DNA of 64,000 nucleotides from NCBI RefSeq assembly GCF_003473485.1, contig NC_053043.1, forward strand, positions 5,466,001 through 5,530,000, written 5' to 3'. The DNA comes from Medicago truncatula. Its lineage: Eukaryota; Streptophyta; Magnoliopsida; Fabales; Fabaceae. The notes under the pieces were generated by a model, which was given only the letters and a program-made list of their open reading frames with translations, was not told where the DNA came from and ran no database searches. How positions within the stretch are numbered: position 1 is the stretch's first letter; every line of letters begins with the position of its first letter. Both the position numbers and the translations under genes were made by a program. Shown piece by piece: positions 1-14,882 of the stretch.

Positions 1-104
1 CTGTATTCAAAATATAGTCTGAGAATAATCAGGAAACCTGAATTGTACATAACAACTTGTCTCCTTAAAGTGCTAGATTAACCATAAGTTCCAAAAAGAC
101 AACT

Positions 105-3595
<3,491 letters not shown>

Positions 3596-4512
3596 GATGA
3601 ATCGAGGAATCTGCGTTGGGGTTTTGTTTTGGATTTGAAATTTGAAGTGAGATTTTTGAAGTTGAAGTGGGAGTCGATGGTGAAGTAAAGAGGGATTGAG
3701 AAATAAGAACTTTTGATACACTTTAATATTTCTAGCTCTGGTTCGGATTTTAATCGAAGTAAAATGTTTCCCAACCTTCCTATGACTTATTTGGTTAATT
3801 ACTTTTTACTCTTTATTGATTTTTGAGATTTTTTTTTTTTTTACCATGTCTCGTTTTATAGCAATAAAATCTATATTTTTATGTACCAAAAAAAAAAAAT
3901 TATTTAAACATTTTGGTGTCTGGTATTTTTAAAAAGATATAGAATCCTTAAAAAATTTTATATCTAATTTAAATAAAGAATTGTGTTATTCAAACAACCA
4001 TTTAGATGACACCTTTTACGACTACCATAAATTTATAAGGAAAAAGAGATATTGACAAAAAAACCAACACAATAGAGAGAAAAAGTAAAAACATAATGTG
4101 AATATAAGAGAGGAAGTTGTCACAAAAATTATCAAAAATTAATTGTACAATTATCATTTCTCTTAAATAAAATATTGTTTATACCTATATATAAAGGGAA
4201 TACATAATTTTGTGTTAGCTTTTTATTTTTCAATTATACTCATCATTTAAACTATTTTAGTTTCAATTTTAACCCTTTTACTTAATTATTTAGATTATTA
4301 TTTAAAAAATGTTAAATCCTTTAAAATAGGAACAAAATCACTTCAATAAGAATTTTAAATTATTAATTAAAAAATAAGTAAATCCCATTAAAATAAAGAA
4401 GGAACAATATTTGACATTCTTAAAAGAATTTATTTTAATTTTAAATATATTTTATCATAGTATTTGTTAATATTGATTAAACACATTATACAATACAAGC
4501 ATATAAAGAGAC
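3596..4512. other. Intergenic, RPN11 5' flank, AT-rich
   Basis: About 200 bases next to the RPN11 start form its promoter/5' leader. Then comes AT-rich sequence. 4005-4170 is a diverged copy of the repeat at 32215-32390 (shared blocks AACAACCATTT, AATGTGA(A/G)TATAAGAGAG, AAGTTGTCA, ATATCATTTCTC). I see no gene. Confidence 0.5.
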
Positions 4513-4790
4513 TTTTTTTTTTTTTTTGACAAAAACAAAACGATATTCATTCATTCAAATCGATAGAGTACATCAGATACAAACATCGCTAAAAGCGTAA
4601 AGGGTGAATCTGCGAACAAACTCACAGCACCCAAGTTAATAGCATACAACGATAAAATGCTTGCAAATAATATGATAAAACCTAAGTCACTGAAATACAC
4701 ATACTTCCGGATCTGCAACGTTGACGCACAAGTCATTGGTTGAATTTGTATTGACTGATGTAGATCTTCCAATATGAACTAAACAAACAC
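4513..4790 (-). mobile_element. Probable LINE 3' end with poly(A)
   Basis: A run of 15 T at 4513-4527 (poly(A) on the minus strand) is followed by about 260 bases of non-AT-rich sequence without a usable reading frame, ending near the GATGTAGATCTTCC block. A poly(A)-ended, non-coding unit suggests a LINE 3' region or other retroposed sequence. The family is not identified from sequence alone. Confidence 0.4.
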
Positions 4791-5744
4791 CGCGACAAGA
4801 CGCGAAATCAAACGCCACACAAGACGACGAACAACAAAACGCCGCACTTGGACGACGAAATCACAAAAACACAAAAGAAAAAACTTGATAGATGTGAAAA
4901 AACTTATTTAGATTGAAAGAAAAAGGGGAAAAAAGATGTAGAACGATGACTCTAGGTCAAAAATTAACCTAAAACCACCCCTCCTCGATGAACGAAGGAG
5001 AAAGAAAATTTAGAGAGAAGTTGGAGTTTCTCTCTCTAAAGACCTAAGAGAATCAGTAGTAAAATTGTTGTGTTGTGAATGACATAGTCATGGTTTGATG
5101 ATGATGGAGTTGATGGAGGGTTTAGGGTTTACGGTGGAATGGAATTTAAGCAATAAAGAGACATGTTAGTTTTCATCTTTTCTTTAGTTTTGATAAAGGG
5201 AGAGATGCATTTTAAATGTAAATTAAGGGTAAATGGTCACTTTGGTCCTTGACTTTGCACCGATTACAAAATCTTTGACTTACGATTAAATACAAAGTAG
5301 CCACTGGATGTGCACTTCCCTTCAAGGTTTTAAAAAACGGTCTCTTTACAGAGAAAATGGTCGCGATAAAAAAGATATAGGTAGCCGACGTTACCGTTTT
5401 TACAGAGTGAACAAAAATCACGACGAAACACCGTTACAATTATGACGAAATACTATTACGCCCACAAAAAATACAATTCATGACAATAGACACAAAATTT
5501 GGATATTATTTCAATTGAGATAGATGAAAATCATATTATTAGTACATAATTGATCATAAATTACATAATATTAGACCATCCACAATGCAGCACCTCATCT
5601 GGGTGCTTAAACGGGTCCCAACGGTGCACATGATTCGTTTTGTAATTAATACTTAATAAACATCTAATCTCTCTAGTCCAGCACCTCAAAACAATTATTA
5701 ATTGGGTCCCTACAATAACTCTATATCATTAAATTTTAACAATA

Positions 5745-5748
<4 letters not shown>

Positions 5749-5786
<38 letters not shown>
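5749..5786. repeat. (TA)n microsatellite
   Basis: Uninterrupted AT/TA dinucleotide run of about 38 bases. Confidence 0.9.
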
Positions 5787-5789
<3 letters not shown>

Positions 5790-5913
5790 TAATTATATAA
5801 TTTTAAAATATTGAAGTAGTTTAATTATAAAATCTAAACAAATGAACATTTTTTTTAAAAGTTTATTCATAATTCAAAAAAAAAAGTTAAAACTTGAAAA
5901 AACAATATAAAAT

Positions 5914-6722
5914 AGGCTTAAATATGAAAATTGTCCCTGTAATTTGGTTCAGTTTTGATTTTCGTCCCTGTAAAAAAAAATTGAATTACATCCCTCCAAA
6001 ACTTTTTTTGTTTGAAAAAGGTCCCTGGCCCTACTTCATGTCTGACTTGGCATGATATTCGCTACGTGGCAGTTGCTAACTGTGCAACTTTTGCCACATT
6101 GTGCTGACGTGGCAGTCCACGTAATTAAAAAAAATTCTGAAAATTATTTTTAAAATTTAAAAAATCATAAAATATTTCCGAAAAAAATCTGAAAATTAAA
6201 TTTTCGAAAACTTAATTTTTTGACATAAAAACTGTTAAAATTAAAAATTTTAAAAAAATATGTGAAAATTTAATTTTCGAAAAAATAGATTTTTTTAATT
6301 TGAAAAAATATGTGAAAATTTAATTTGAAAGTTATAAATTTAAAATGTTTTATAATAAATTACTATAATTTTAAAAAAATTTCTAATTTCTTGTTCTTTT
6401 ACGAAAATTTTAATTTAAAAAAAAAATCATTATTTTCAGAAATTTCAGAATATATAATATTCAAAAAAATTAATTTTATTTTGAAAATTATACAAAAAAA
6501 TAAATCAGAAAATTATTTTAATATTTTAAAATTTATTTTCAGAATTTTTAAATTGTTTTTAATATTATGTGGCATGCCACGTGGCCAAATCAGCTGAATA
6601 GTGGGGTCAGAGACCTTTTTCAAACAAACTTTTTTTTGCAGTGATGTAATTCAATTTTTTTTATTACTGGGACGAAAATCAAAATTGGACCAAATTATAG
6701 GGACGATTATCATATTTAAGCT
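5914..6722. mobile_element. Non-autonomous TIR element, 809 bp, 8-bp target-site duplication
   Basis: The ends are long inverted copies. The left starts AGGCTTAAATATGAAAATTG with GTCCCTGTAATTTGGTTC; the right complement starts AGCTTAAATATGATAATCG with GTCCCTATAATTTGGTCC. TATAAAAT flanks both sides (5906-5913 and 6723-6730). The long TIR and 8-9 bp duplication fit Mutator-like elements. The interior is very AT-rich with no transposase. The inner parts of the arms contain the ATGTAATTCAATTTTTTT-type block on both strands. Confidence 0.8.
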
Positions 6723-7503
6723 TATAAAATGAATGATGATAAATTATTTGTTGTTTCGATTAAATCCAATCATCATATTTTTTTTTTCCCATGTAAATTA
6801 TTTGTTGTTGTAAACAATTGTTTTTGTTGAAAATCCAATGTTGATCTATTAAAATATTATTACTCTTGCAACTATTATATAACTTACTTTTTAAAATTAA
6901 ATAAAATAATACAAAAATAGAATTAATTGTACATGAGGGATGCATGGGTAATAGGTGAGAGATTGTGCGTATACAAACACTCATCTTTATAAGCACCATA
7001 TTAATTGATGTTACAATGGGGGTTCCTTTTTAACATGGTGCTAAATAGGGGAAGGACCTCCCATTCTAGATGGTCTTATCTCCTTATCTACTTTAGAAAT
7101 CCAACTCTATCTCTAGTTTAAGTTATTTATGTTACTATCATTATTTAAGAGTTGTGCAATATTGTGATTAATTCACACCGCGACAACCACAATCTGTAAT
7201 GCAACATCCGTAACAACCGAAATCGTAAAATCATATACGCGACCGCGACATTGTTCGCGACCATTATTTAAAATCTTGCTTCCATTATTTAGTCTCTAAC
7301 GTTAAGAACTTCTGTTAACTGACGAGGTGACAAATGTTTTGTCATGACAAAATACTCTGTCACTGGTATTAAAATGAAAGTAGAGAATCGAACTGAAGGA
7401 CAAAAACAGGGAGTTAAAAATCCCTAAATCCTTAAATCTCTGAATTCATGTGACAATAGTTGGAACTGGTATAGATGTCGGGGTAAAGCAAGTTTACTCA
7501 CAC

Positions 7504-8170
7504 TTTTTTTTTTTTTTTTTTTAAGGAATATATTTATTTCATTCAAGATAATGTTTGTATTTGTAATATAAGTTGGAACAAAATCAAAACTTGAGAACTA
7601 GTATACAACCCTGACTCTCTTGTAAGAGTATGAGCAGCAAGGTCAGCTTGTCTCATGAAAAAATCTAACCTGTAGTTTTGATTATCGCTCAAGAAAGCAA
7701 TACAAACACTGCAAACTCGGTAACATCAGAGAGATTTACATTGATGCGAGCAACAGCAGTTTGCAGTCGAGCTCGATGGTAACAAGCTCAAATCCTTCAA
7801 GTAGCCAAATTAAAGCTTCTATAAGTCCCATAGCTTCCGCCTCTTTCGGAGAAAGGAGTTAATGCTTGTGTAAAATTTTTGCTCGGGTGAATTCACCTGT
7901 CATTGCAGATGCATATCCCAATTCCATATCTATGTTGATAAAATAGAGCTGCGAACATCTGACTTATTTCAAGAGATTGTTGCAGATCGGCCCAATTCCA
8001 ACTACTCAGCAGGTCCCTTGCAGCTTTGATAAAACGCTGTACGGGTTTCTCAACACTGTCCCAAACCTTCTTGTTTCTCCGCATCAAAATCGTCCAAATC
8101 TACTTCGCGACATCACATCACTTCTGTTCCTGCAAGCCTGACAGCAGACCAAAGAAATTCTACATCGCGA
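7504..8170 (-). mobile_element. LINE 3' end with RNase H-like relic
   Basis: Poly(T) at 7504-7522 is the poly(A) tail on the minus strand. Upstream on that strand are conceptual fragments typical of the C-terminus of plant non-LTR elements: the RVT zinc-region phrase RRNKKVWDSVEKPVQR, then AALFYQHRYGIGICICNDRGEFT and, after frame breaks, LSPKEAEAMGLIEALIWLLE, which resembles the central RNase H motif. The frame is interrupted and the reverse transcriptase is missing. It is a 5'-truncated dead LINE or a retroposed RNase H-like gene. Confidence 0.65.
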
Positions 8171-8506
8171 CAGACATTATTTCTTTATGATTTTGTTTTT
8201 ACTACATCGTTCTAGAACGATCTAAAAAATTGTCACTACAATAAAAGTGTTTATCTACCACACCACATAGGACTATTGTCAACTGTTTGAGGATTTAGAT
8301 CTTCTACGGTCACTGCATTGTACAATTGTAGTAACGGATATTTGTATCCCAGTTTTAGAGTCGTGGCCTTAGGAATTTGTTAAGTGGAAAAGCAATAATA
8401 ACATTTGTTTACCAAACATGGAATTATCTCTCAATAAGAGTACCTATTTGATATCAAGAGGAATGCTAGCAACACACTTTCTTTGTAAGTAATATTATAA
8501 GGGAAA

Positions 8507-8560
8507 TGTTAACCGGTGCCCCCGGGGCACTGATTAGGGAAGCAAATGTAAAAGCTTCTG
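8507..8560. repeat. Single end of the GTTAACC/CCCCGGGGCACTG MITE family
   Basis: GGGAAATGTTAACCGGTGCCCCCGGGG-type sequence (about 50 bases) matches the left end of the complete element at 20350-20515. No matching right end is seen nearby, so it is a fragment. Confidence 0.55.
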
Positions 8561-8834
8561 CATAGCAAGAGTATATTTGTACCAATATCTTCTTATTAAT
8601 GAACTTATAGACACATCCTCATATCAAATATGTACATCTAAGCAACTCAATTTTCTTAACTATTGATCAAAATCATAGAAAACTTCTTTGAATTTGATAC
8701 ATTGTGAATTTGTGATTGTGACTGTAATAGTAATTAATTGATTGCATTGCACAAACATCATCTCAAAGTAATAAATCCAACATTTCTTGCATATAACATA
8801 TATAATTTCACTTACACGACAAAATCTAACCATA

Positions 8835-9672
8835 TACTAAACCAGAGAAACTCATAGACACTAATTGAGTAATGAAGCTCAAACTATTTTACATTGCTTC
8901 AGACTCTCAAGTATAAACTTGTTCATAAATTTTTTTGCCTTCACCTTCTTCCTCAATTCCTCATCCTCTACCTTATTCCTCTCTCCATCTCCCTCACCAT
9001 CCTCCTGATCTCTTATGAGCTCAACCTTCAGTCTTTGTTGGTGATAGTCATATTTTCCAACCTTTTTTTTTTCTTCTTATCTTTAGCAGTAGCCTCCAAA
9101 ACAGCATCAACATCAAAACAAACATTGATATTTGGAACCTTTCTAGGTGTTGAAGAGAATCCATAGAGCTCAAATTTACCAAGCAAAAAGTTATCATCAG
9201 TCTTAACTCCTCCTCCATACATTTTGATCAAAACGCTATCTTGACTATGATAGAACCTTTCTCTTTCAAAAGTTGAATCTTTGGAATTCTAGCAAGACCC
9301 TCCTACCTTAACCCTCCTAAAGCTTTATAATTCTCACCAATGTTCAAGTCTTTCTTGTACATTCTCTTTAACAATTCAACAAGACAGTTCACCAAATTGT
9401 TATCAAAATTGAAAGCACCCAAATGAGTATCCCTAACGTGTCTTTAACACTACCAAGATCGAACACAAGTACATTCGTCTCACCTTCTCTCCACATTTTC
9501 CTATCCAAAGTATTAGCAATAACAGCTACAGTAGGCTTAGTGTCGATACTCATCGCATTAAAACTGGTTTCAGTGGAGTCGACGTAATATAAGGGATCAT
9601 GCTGTTTCCTTGGTCGTTTGGAATGATCTCAACAGGCTGTTTCCTATGACTTTGCTTTTTGTAGTTGCCATG
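8835..9672 (-). pseudogene. Hsp70 relic B, internally deleted and frameshifted
   Basis: Read on the minus strand it starts with ATG at 9672 as MATTKSKVIG, then jumps by deletion to [29 protein letters not shown] and NVLVFDLG. These correspond to ATPase-domain residues about 1-10, 30-45 and 185-210 of the intact Hsp70 at 21981-23792. The substrate-binding part follows in several frames: [30 protein letters not shown]. Homology continues into the 3' flank: the block AATTAGTGTCTATGA downstream of the intact gene recurs as its complement near 8850. Multiple stops and deletions make it a pseudogene. Its start lies directly against the end of relic A, so the two relics form one head-to-tail pair. 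Confidence 0.85.
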
Positions 9673-10440
9673 GCAATTGATATTTGGAACCTTTCTAGGT
9701 GCTGGAGAGATTCCAGAGAGTTCAAATTTCCCAAGCAAAAAGTTATCCTAGTCTTAGCATGTTCTCCTTCATACACTTATCAAAACACTATTTTGATTAT
9801 CAGAGACTGTAGCGAAAACACTTTTTTTTTTGGTCGGGATCAATGTGTTCTTTCGAATCAAAACAAACATGACACCACCATCAGTTTCAACACCAAGACT
9901 GTGAGGTATAACATCTAACAACAACAAGTCTTGAATTTTCTTGTCTCCTTCAACACTCAATATCGCTGCTTGAACCGAGGCATCATACACCACAACTTCA
10001 TAAGGATTAATGCTTTTGCATGGCTCTTTGATTTCTCCATTGACTCTAATAATTTCCTTGATTTTTACTTATTTTTGCCTCATCCTAAAATTTTTCCAGT
10101 GTCTCCATGCATTGTTTAAACAAGTCCTGGTTTATTCCCTCAAACAAAGCTCTAGTAACAAACAAAGCTCTAGTAACAGTGAAAAGTAGACAGAGCTCTT
10201 TACTTTATCACATGCTGACCTTAATCTCCACAAAGCTTTGGAATTCTCACTGATGTTCAAATCTTTCTTGTACTTTCTATGAAACAATTCAACAAGACGG
10301 TTCACCAAATTGTTATCAAAGTCAACACCACTTAAATGAGTATCTCTCAATGAGGCTTTAACCGATAACCAAGGAAACATCAAAAATTCTGCGACCAAGT
10401 TCGAACACAAAGACATTTTTCTCACCTTCTCTTTACCTTT
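9673..10440 (-). pseudogene. Hsp70 relic A, truncated at both ends
   Basis: On the minus strand it starts within the ATPase domain (EKNVFVFELG, matching [10 protein letters not shown]), passes through [20 protein letters not shown] and LRSACDKVKSS, and after frame breaks continues as [19 protein letters not shown], then [18 protein letters not shown] and KTRITFCLGNLNSLES. It stops where relic B's start codon begins. The N-terminal third and the lid are absent and several frameshifts separate the blocks. It joins a poly(T)-rich, unrelated stretch at about 10440-10495. Confidence 0.85.
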
Positions 10441-12349
10441 TCTTATCCAAGCAATAGCTGAAGACTTTTTTTTTTCTCTGATTTTTTTTTTATTTTTAAT
10501 TCAGGTTTACAATAACAGACTGGACCACCTCTATGTACAATAACCTTCGAGAAAATGAGAAAACCCTAACCTTATCAGGGTTTCAATCGACTTCGTCATC
10601 TGGGTTTCCATTTCATGTCAAGCTCGGTTTCAATCAACTTTGTCACCTGTCATCGTCTTTGTCAAGCTCCTATTTCGTTCAGTGTGAAACCTTATTTTGC
10701 TTATTTCGTTTCCATTTCCATACTCCTGGTTTGCAAGTGGTGATGATGATGTAGGAAATGATGAGATTGATCAAGATGAACCTGTTGATATGATGGAGGA
10801 TGACTTATTAATTCAGTTTAATGTACTTATGATTTCTAAGTTGTATTATAATTTTTATATTTGTGTGTGTATATGTATGTGAAGTTACAATTTTGTATAT
10901 ATATGTGTGTGTATATATGTGAATTAACTAACTAAAGTAATTGAATAAAATCCTTCGATTTCGATTGCAATTTTGCTATCCCGTATCAATCGTACAAAAG
11001 CCAGTTGAGTAAAATCCTCGATTTTGATTTTGCTGTCCCCTTTCGATTTGAAGCAAAATCTTGATTTTGTCAACCTTCTGAAATTGTATCATATCCCAAG
11101 TGAAGAAAGTCCTTACACAAGTCCTTATTCAATGTCGAAACATGTTAGAAGAGCTCCTTAGAAAAACTAAGAAACAAGTCAAGAATCATCAATAGTGAAG
11201 GACATTGAATTTCGACATTTAAATATAGATGAAAATGTTAAAACCCTTGATAGAAATATACACACCGCAAGAAGATCTCCTTAGAAAAAAGCTACGAAGC
11301 AGGTCCAGGATGATCTATTGTGAAGGACAATGAATTTCCAAACTTGAATATGGATGAAAAATGTCAAAACCCTTTTGTAGAACAACATTAAAGCACATGA
11401 AAAGAACAGCCTGTCTTCCTTCATGGAAAGCAAAATCAGAAACAATCAACAATGAAAGCAAATATAGAAAATAGCCTAAAACTTAATTCTTTTTAATGCA
11501 GAAAAACCACAACACCATTGACAGCTCATAGTCTAAATTTTCCAGGGAGAAAACTAAACATATCATTAAAGCTTACAACAGCTTAAGCATAAGATCATAA
11601 TCTAGCAAGGATGTGTTCTTAAGAGCCATATCCAAAATAAGAATCAAACAAAAGAAACCATGAATAATACAATAAAACTTTTTCCAAACCTCTTATTCTT
11701 TTGAAGAATCTAGCCTCCTGTTGTTTCCACAGGTTCAAGAAAAATTACTATCTTTTGTAACCATATTCAATGTTAACTTGGAAGATTGACACGCGCATCA
11801 TAAACATGTGCATCGTAAATGAGTAAAAATCAGACTATTTGACAAAGAAACGAGGAAAAGAAAAGGAAAAATAAAGAACATCCAATCCAACCATAAAGAG
11901 CTGAAGTTCAAAATAAAGAGCCAAGTATATCCTTTGAGCGACAATAAAATTCTTATTACATCGAAACAGTCCTACAAAACTGCATATATAAAGAGCTAAA
12001 CTTCAAAATAGAGTAGAGTTGTAAAATATATGCTTTGGTCCCTTAACTTATATTTGAATTTCATTTTGGTCCCTTAACTTTAAACTGTCTCAATTTGGTC
12101 CCATAACTTTACCTCCGTTTACCTAAGTGGTCCCTTCTGTTAAAAAAAACTAACAGAAGAGACCAAAGCATGTATTAATTAATTAGCTTTGAAATTTTAA
12201 TATACTTATGATAAGAATAAGTAACTAGAAATAAAGAAAATAAAAAAGAGATAAGTCATGGAATTATAAGAAGCTTGTCTGGATTTTTAGGGAGGTTTCT
12301 TTTCCTCTTTAAAATAGGAGGATTTTCATTTGATAAACTTGTTGTATTT
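10441..12349. other. Intergenic, no gene recognised
   Basis: 10460-10500 is T-rich. 10533-10882 has short open frames (including an acidic DDDVGNDEIDQDEPVDMMED stretch), but I recognise no family. 11100-11390 is an imperfect tandem duplication of about 125 bases (shared AAGAGCTCCTTAGAAAAA-type and GTGAAGGACA(T/A)TGAATTTC blocks). 12010-12170 contains GGTCCCTTAACTT repeats on both strands and is probably a fragment of the same TIR family as the insertion at 61632. Confidence 0.5.
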
Positions 12350-12681
12350 TCATGAGTGTGCTTTCCAATCCGATTGAACAACATAAAATTTTGAGCACTT
12401 CTTCTCACCGTGCTTCCTACAAAAGTGCTTCTTTATCCCTGTTAAATCTCCCAAAGCCCTTGAAGGATGATTATGAACACGGATTTTCTCTGGACACACA
12501 TACACTCTCTTCCTTATTTTTTTACTTGTTCTTTGTTTCAGCTTCCAAGGTAGGTTATGTCCACGTCGATGAAGTTGAAGATTTTGATCCCTTTGAAAAT
12601 CCTTTAGACAAATTTCACACACGAATCTGTTTGTTGCCATCAATGGTTTTGGTGATAAAGATATCACTTCTGCTTCAGGAT
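12350..12681 (-). pseudogene. Truncated INDETERMINATE DOMAIN (IDD) C2H2 zinc-finger exon
   Basis: IDD proteins are plant transcription factors with four zinc fingers (family knowledge). A plausible acceptor (TGCACATGCAG) precedes ADPEAEVISLSPKPLMATNR, then the first finger FVCEICLKDFQRDQNLQLHRR and GHNLPWKLKQRTSKKIRKR, all close to the IDD consensus. Decay follows. In finger 2 the second Cys of the family CPE-x-x-C pattern is Arg (VCPEKIRVHNHP). Before the third finger, GEKKCSKFYVVQSDWKAHS lacks the usual WKC(D/E)K residues, and a stop comes right after WKAHS where family members continue with the CGTREYRCDCG finger. The first exon and C-terminal region are not found. It is a dead fragment. 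Confidence 0.85.
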
Positions 12682-13470
12682 CTGCATGTGCATATAATAT
12701 AATCTATGAAACACTAACATAAACACAAAATATTGATGCGGACACATATCAACACGATTAATAACTCGAGAAAAAAATTAATTTATTGAATAGAAACATA
12801 TGTTTTGATTTGTTGGAAACTGAACAACCTTTCAATCTAAAGTGTTATATGTTACATAGTATATAACAAATCATTTACTTCTTAATTATTATATAAAAAA
12901 AAGGCTTAATACATGCTTTGGAAAGATTGCAAATCCTTCCACTTTCTATCCTTTCCTCAATCTTTCCTTCAACTATCACCCAAAACAAACAGGACCTTAA
13001 AGTGTAGAGTGAAATACCATAACACAAATAATACAAAGACAACCAAGTTCTAAACATTGCAATAAGATCCCTTAGTTTATTCAACAAATTATATACAACA
13101 AAGTTTTGAACTACATAAAATGTGTTATCCTCCGAAATGAAACGCTATTTCATACTTAAGTTTTGTTTTAAATCTTTTGAAGACTAACCCATAAAAGAAT
13201 ATCAAGAGATAATGATTTTCTTTATGAGAGAATACCTTATACCTCAAACAATTTCATCTTATCGCTTACAATAAAATATAAAAGCAAAACAAAGTCATTT
13301 GATTCTAGGATTGTCAAACCGTTAAAGATGACCAATATAGATAAATGTTCAACCGTACAATTAAATCAAAATCACCAAAAGAAAACAATCGCATAACATA
13401 ACTATATAACATACATGAATTAACACTAACACAAATTCAAACAAGTAACTTGTTGAAGAGGAACTTACTT
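12682..13470. other. Intergenic, no gene recognised
   Basis: AT-rich sequence between the IDD fragment and the 3' end of the F-box relic. A short tract at 12903-13010 resembles the GGCTTAATACATGCTTTGG-type start of short TIR elements, but no partner end was found. Confidence 0.4.
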
Positions 13471-14676
13471 TTAACGATACCAAACCAAGCTTTCAACATA
13501 ATCCCGGGCATATAACCACATCGATTTTTTAAGTTTGATTTTAGTTCTCTCTACTGCATTATTCCTCCAAATATAGAGAATTGCTTGGTCTTCTAATTTG
13601 TTAGCAAATATCAGTATATAATCACATGTCTCAGAAAAGTATAGTGGTACCCAATAAGGATGAGGATGTATACTTGGAAGATTCTGATGACTAATTTTTA
13701 ATAATTGATTCCAAGACTCCTCAACTCCATATTTTGTCATCTGCCATATAATAAGATGGGTTCCCTTAAATTCATGAGAAAAACATAGGTGGTTGTTTAG
13801 CACACGAAGAATTGGCACTTCACGTGTCACTTCATTGAAACCCCTAGGTAGCAGCAACTTATTGTATGTCTCCGTACTCAGATTAAGTGAAATAATAATC
13901 GCAAATTGGTCAATAGTAATACCCGCCCATTCATAAAGAGAATGAGAGTAATTGTAAAGTGCCAACCAATGAATACTACCACTGAAATACACACCCTCAT
14001 TTATCTCAAAATAAGGAATGACGGGTAAACTTTGAATATCTCTCCGAATGTTATCACCCAAATTGAAAACTTTCACTTCCAAACCCCCTGGGCGAAAGGC
14101 CACCACTTTATGAGTGTCTGTTGAATCATCATAACCAAAAGTGAACTATATGCTGAAGATTCATTTAAAAGATCCTAATATTATTGAAACTTTCCTAGTG
14201 GCAGGGTTAGATATGCGGAAATAAGTCTTTCGAATCTTAACCCCGTTGGGGTAAAGACGTGTACTTTGGGGTTCTCTAAAATGCAGCAATCCATTGTAGG
14301 AACCAATTAAAAAACCCGAACGGGGATGGTAACCAAGAAGGGGGGATTGGTTGATTCTCGAGTAAATGAGATACTGGTATGGTATGGGTACAACACCGCA
14401 AAACCAAGGAGTTGTATATTTCTGCCTTTTTCGGATTGGTAATGCGAGGTTTGGATTTCTTGCAGAACGCTTCATGACTTGGTAATTAAGGTGCATTTTG
14501 ACGGTGTTGTATTCTTTAAGGTGCATTTTGACGAAAAATGGTTCGGAGATGAGGGTGTTCCATGACTTGCAAACACACTTCATTTGCATAAGATATTTAA
14601 CAGGAAGAAGGATATCACTTCGACTATAAGTTCCAAGAAGAGAATTACACGCATTGTCATTGTGTTGGGATAACAC
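13471..14676 (-). pseudogene. F-box / F-box-associated-domain gene with two clustered in-frame stops
   Basis: F-box proteins recruit substrates to SCF ubiquitin ligases (family knowledge). The N-terminal half (14676-14161) has an F-box remnant LLPVKYLMQMKCVCKSWNTL and the associated-domain start (NGLLHF, ISNPATRK). The C-terminal half (14106-13471) has GSIHWLALYN, LPRGFNEV, LRVLNNHLCFSHEF and IWQMTKYGVEESW, the usual order of the F-box-associated beta-propeller region. The two halves are in the same frame but separated by TGA (14161-14163) and TAG (14146-14148). Around them the conserved FTFGYDDSTDTHKV block is still readable, so a small compensated indel is as likely as two point mutations. 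The first F-box residues (normally LPxELxxEILLRLPVKSL) are shortened. It is probably a recent pseudogene. Confidence 0.85.
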
Positions 14677-14882
14677 TGCGATTTGGATGGAGATGCGAGA
14701 TGCATGATAGTGAGGGCATTGCTTCTAGGGTTTGCGTTGAACATTGCCTCCGTTAAATAAGAGTGATGAAACCCTAGTAAATGAAACGCGAGAAAACCAA
14801 ACGAATTGTTACTCTTTGTTCAAAAGCAAGCACTTTTTTTTGGCCGTGAACAAAAAAAAAGACAAGACAAATATTTCTTTTG

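Larger units (their letters stand above)
5322..7279. repeat. Large inverted-repeat element with ACGGTCGCG-type arms
   Basis: The left arm (5322-5450) starts AAGGTTTTAAAAAACGG and includes ATGGTCGCGATAA. The right arm (7170-7279) is its diverged complement, with CGCGACATTGTTCGCGACCAT and ending TTTAAAATCTTG. The arms enclose another TIR element (5914-6722) and a TA microsatellite. They are diverged and no target-site duplication was found, so this is a relic with approximate borders. Confidence 0.4.

Noticed and set aside
6325..6597. 90-codon frame rich in Phe, Lys and Asn
   Set aside because: It is AT-rich interior of the 5914-6722 TIR element; composition alone explains the frame.
10533..10882. 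Frames with DDDVGNDEIDQDEPVDMMED, considered as a transposase end or regulatory protein
   Set aside because: Short, without start context or recognisable domain.
13471..14106. C-terminal half of the F-box relic as an independent gene
   Set aside because: It is in the same frame and motif order as the N-terminal half 55 bases away, and lacks a start of its own.
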